Shown here in pieces: positions 61,795-64,000 of a stretch of DNA of 64,000 nt (position 1 is the first letter of the stretch; every line of letters begins with the position of its first letter). A program made the position numbers and the translations under genes. This DNA comes from an uncultured Actinomycetes bacterium (GTDB lineage: Bacteria > Actinomycetota > Acidimicrobiia > Acidimicrobiales > Ilumatobacteraceae): positions 22,056 to 86,055 of the forward strand of contig CAIQJP010000092.1 of NCBI GenBank assembly GCA_903872155.1. Reading direction: 5' to 3'. The notes below the pieces were generated by a model. It saw only the letters and a program-made list of their open reading frames with translations, made no database searches and was not told where the DNA came from.

Positions 61795-61912
61795 ATTTGT
61801 ACCTTGTGAGTTGCGAGTCCCCAAGGATGGCGCTAACTTGACACATGGCGACGCAACCTTCGCCGAAATCCCCCATATATCCCCCATACATCGCACTTGA
61901 AAGGTGTACATC

Positions 61913-63754
61913 ATGGCCAAGGCAGTCGGAATCGACCTCGGTACCACTAACTCAGTTGTTTCAGTCCTTGAAGCTGGCGAACCAGTCGTCATCCCTAACT
62001 CAGAAGGCTCCCGCACGACCCCCTCGGTTGTTGCCTTCTCGAAAGCTGGCGAAGTCCTCGTCGGCGAAGTGGCCAAGCGTCAGGCCATCACTAACCCCGA
62101 TCGCACCTTCCGCTCGATCAAGCGCCACATGGGCACCACCTGGCGCAGCGAAGACATCGATGGCAAGCAGTATTCACCCCAAGAAATCAGTGCCCGTACC
62201 TTGATGAAGCTCAAGCGTGATGCCGAGGCGTACTTGGGCGACACCGTGACTCAAGCAGTGATCACTGTTCCCGCGTACTTCGATGACGCTCAACGTACGG
62301 CTACTAAAGAGGCCGGCCAAATTGCTGGTCTTGAAGTACTGCGCATTATCAACGAACCAACAGCAGCAGCGTTGGCATACGGCCTCGATAAGAGCGACGA
62401 AGACGAAACCATTTTGGTGTTTGACCTTGGTGGCGGAACCTTCGACGTGTCGGTTCTTGAAATCGGTGACGGGGTGTTTGAAGTGAAGAGCACCCACGGC
62501 GACACCGTTCTTGGTGGAGACGACTGGGATCAGCGCGTCATTGACTGGATGGTCAACCAATTCAAGTCAGCGCACGGTGTTGACCTCGCAAACGATCGCA
62601 TGGCGACGCAGCGTCTCAAGGAAGCTGCTGAAAAGGCCAAGATTGAACTCAGCCAAGTGCAGCAGACGCAGATCAACTTGCCATTCATCACCGCAACTCC
62701 GGAAGGCCCGTTGCACCTTGATGAAACTCTCACGCGTGCCAAGTTCCAAGAAATGACAGCCGACCTCATCGAGCGTTGCCGCATTCCTTTTGAACAGGCC
62801 ATCAAAGATGCGGGACTCACCAAGGGTCAGATTCATCACGTGATCATGGTGGGTGGATCAACTCGTATGCCCGCCGTGCAAGACCTCGTGATGTCACTCA
62901 CTGGCAAAGAGCCCAACAAGACAGTGAACCCTGACGAAGTTGTTGCCATTGGTGCAGCCGTTCAAGCAGGAGTGTTGAAGGGCGACGTGAAAGATGTGTT
63001 GTTGCTTGACGTCACTCCATTGTCACTTGGTATTGAAACCAAGGGCGGCGTCATGACCAAGCTGATTGAACGCAACACCACTATCCCAACCAAGCGCACC
63101 GAAGTATTCACAACTGCCGAAGATATGCAGCCTTCCGTAGAAATTCATGTGATTCAAGGTGAGCGCGAAATGGCGTCGTTCAACAAAACTCTTGGCAAGT
63201 TCCAGTTGGTCGATCTTCCGCCGGCTCCACGTGGAATTCCACAAATTGAAGTGACATTCGATATTGACGCCAACGGCATTGTGCATGTGAGTGCAAAAGA
63301 CCGTGCGACCAATAAAGAACAGTCGATGACGATTAGTGGCCAGTCAACATTGTCAAAAGATGACATCAATCAGATGGTGAAAGATGCTGAAGCCCACGCC
63401 GAAGAAGACCGTCAACGTCGTGAAGAAGCTGAAATTCGTAACAACGCCGACTCGCTGGTGTACCAGACCGAAAAAGTCTTGCGCGAGCAAGGTGACAAGG
63501 TGACGGCCGAAGAAAAAGCAGCTGTTGAAGAGCCGCTCGCCGCATTGAAGGTTGCCCTTGAAGGCAACGACGTTGCAGCAACGAAAGCCGCGACTGAAGC
63601 TTTGATGTCAGCGAGCCAAGCATTTAGTCAGAAGTTGTACGAAACAGCTGCTCGTGATTCAAACGCCGCCGGAACATCGGCGTCAGGCCAGGCTGCTGGT
63701 GGCACCAACGATGATGAAATTGTTGACGCCGAAATCGTCGACGGCGACGCCTGA
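61913..63754 (+). CDS. dnaK: Chaperone protein DnaK (Hsp70)
   Basis: 613 residues. ATPase domain about 1-375: [51 protein letters not shown]; substrate-binding domain with [27 protein letters not shown] and the linker VLLLD; helical lid and an acidic C-terminal tail ([12 protein letters not shown]). AAAGG lies 9 nt before the ATG; an upstream GTG three codons earlier is less likely. Followed after 10 bp by grpE. Controlled probably by HspR. Confidence 0.98.
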   Translation: MAKAVGIDLGTTNSVVSVLEAGEPVVIPNSEGSRTTPSVVAFSKAGEVLVGEVAKRQAITNPDRTFRSIKRHMGTTWRSEDIDGKQYSPQEISARTLMKLKRDAEAYLGDTVTQAVITVPAYFDDAQRTATKEAGQIAGLEVLRIINEPTAAALAYGLDKSDEDETILVFDLGGGTFDVSVLEIGDGVFEVKSTHGDTVLGGDDWDQRVIDWMVNQFKSAHGVDLANDRMATQRLKEAAEKAKIELSQVQQTQINLPFITATPEGPLHLDETLTRAKFQEMTADLIERCRIPFEQAIKDAGLTKGQIHHVIMVGGSTRMPAVQDLVMSLTGKEPNKTVNPDEVVAIGAAVQAGVLKGDVKDVLLLDVTPLSLGIETKGGVMTKLIERNTTIPTKRTEVFTTAEDMQPSVEIHVIQGEREMASFNKTLGKFQLVDLPPAPRGIPQIEVTFDIDANGIVHVSAKDRATNKEQSMTISGQSTLSKDDINQMVKDAEAHAEEDRQRREEAEIRNNADSLVYQTEKVLREQGDKVTAEEKAAVEEPLAALKVALEGNDVAATKAATEALMSASQAFSQKLYETAARDSNAAGTSASGQAAGGTNDDEIVDAEIVDGDA

Positions 63755-63764
63755 GTTCACGATC

Positions 63765-64000
63765 ATGACGAACGAACAGGACGACGTTGTTGATACATCA
63801 ACAACCGAAACCGAAGATGCTGTTGCGGTTGAAGAAGCCGAAGCAGCGATTGAGCATGATGTCGAAGCGCTACTCACTGAACGAGATTCGTTCCGTGAGA
63901 TAGCGCAACGACTTCAGGCCGACTTCGAGAATTATCGAAAGCGCGTTGCAACGCAAACGTCAGACGACATCGATCGCGCGACTGGTCGCATTGCCGAGTC
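63765..64000 (+). CDS. grpE: Nucleotide exchange factor GrpE (5' part, runs off the window)
   Basis: First 78 complete codons only. Acidic N-terminal tail (MTNEQDDVVDTSTTETEDA...), a long amphipathic helix and the family signature LQADFENYRKRV at about 60-71, typical of the GrpE coiled coil. ATG at 63765, 10 bp after dnaK; same operon. The C-terminal beta domain lies beyond the window. Confidence 0.9.
   Translation, partial: MTNEQDDVVDTSTTETEDAVAVEEAEAAIEHDVEALLTERDSFREIAQRLQADFENYRKRVATQTSDDIDRATGRIAE

Noticed and set aside
61861..61900. ATCCCCCATA repeated twice before dnaK as an operator
   Set aside because: Only two short copies with no known binding protein; kept as a note, not a feature.
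1..64000. CRISPR arrays, insertion sequences, integrases or phage genes
   Set aside because: No spaced direct repeats, transposase or integrase motifs were seen; only the VapBC pair looks accessory.

Overview
The window looks like a chromosomal segment of a free-living aquatic actinobacterium, most likely class Acidimicrobiia (Ilumatobacter / freshwater acIV type). Support: an acyl-CoA carboxylase beta gene overlapping a tiny epsilon subunit, a TIGR03085-type (maleylpyruvate-isomerase-like) protein, an HspR-type HAIR box before dnaK-grpE, many luciferase-like (LLM) oxidoreductases, Thr/Ser-rich linkers after lipoprotein signals, GTG/TTG starts, and moderate GC (near 50% by eye). No phage, insertion sequence or CRISPR array is visible. 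Genes are packed tightly: the longest gene-free stretch is about 215 bp (before dnaK), so none reaches 300 bp.

Layout. 1-2.6 kb: end of an HTH regulator, secreted polysaccharide deacetylase, HAD phosphatase, MscS channel. 2.6-11.1 kb: glycan-degradation island (GH29 alpha-L-fucosidase, GH3 glycosidase, formylglycine-type sulfatase, two metallo-beta-lactamase-fold proteins, TIGR03085 protein) ending at oligoribonuclease. 11.2-16.8 kb: nucleotide and repair metabolism (dUTPase, PlsC, cytidine deaminase + DeoC, aminotransferase + omega-amidase, MsrA). 16.8-23.7 kb: seven overlapping minus-strand genes for a surface glycan or glycolipid (four glycosyltransferases, flippase, deacetylase, GNAT). 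23.8-34.9 kb: deoxyribosyltransferase, class III CoA-transferase, a Liv-type ABC importer whose two permeases and one ATPase are fused into a single 908-residue protein, its binding lipoprotein, three LLM oxidoreductases and a cyclase-family hydrolase; together they look like a catabolic module for an unknown organic acid or amide.

34.9-46.8 kb: metallophosphoesterase, acyl-CoA carboxylase epsilon/beta, CopC-CopD membrane protein, dnaX-recR, an ArsC-family reductase with an in-frame TGA exactly at the catalytic cysteine (probable selenocysteine), thiolase, crotonyl-CoA carboxylase/reductase, methylmalonyl-CoA epimerase, RlmI-like methyltransferase. 46.9-51.8 kb: minimal type IV pilus set (pilin, PilT, PilD, PilC, short PilB). 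51.8-64 kb: VapBC, TrhA/PAQR protein, flap-type nuclease, an RNA/tRNA-editing cluster (SRP RNA, tRNA-Ser(GGA), tadA, tRNA-Ser(CGA)), two tandem secreted TAP-type peptidases, an ABC exporter, D-aminoacylase-like amidohydrolase, and the start of the dnaK-grpE operon.

The most striking item is the candidate selenoprotein arsenate reductase at 42117-42479: the homology continues unbroken on both sides of the TGA, the TGA replaces the active-site Cys, the family's three arginines are present, and a hairpin resembling a bacterial SECIS element follows the TGA at a plausible distance. TGA is an ordinary stop in many neighbouring genes, so genome-wide recoding is not the explanation.
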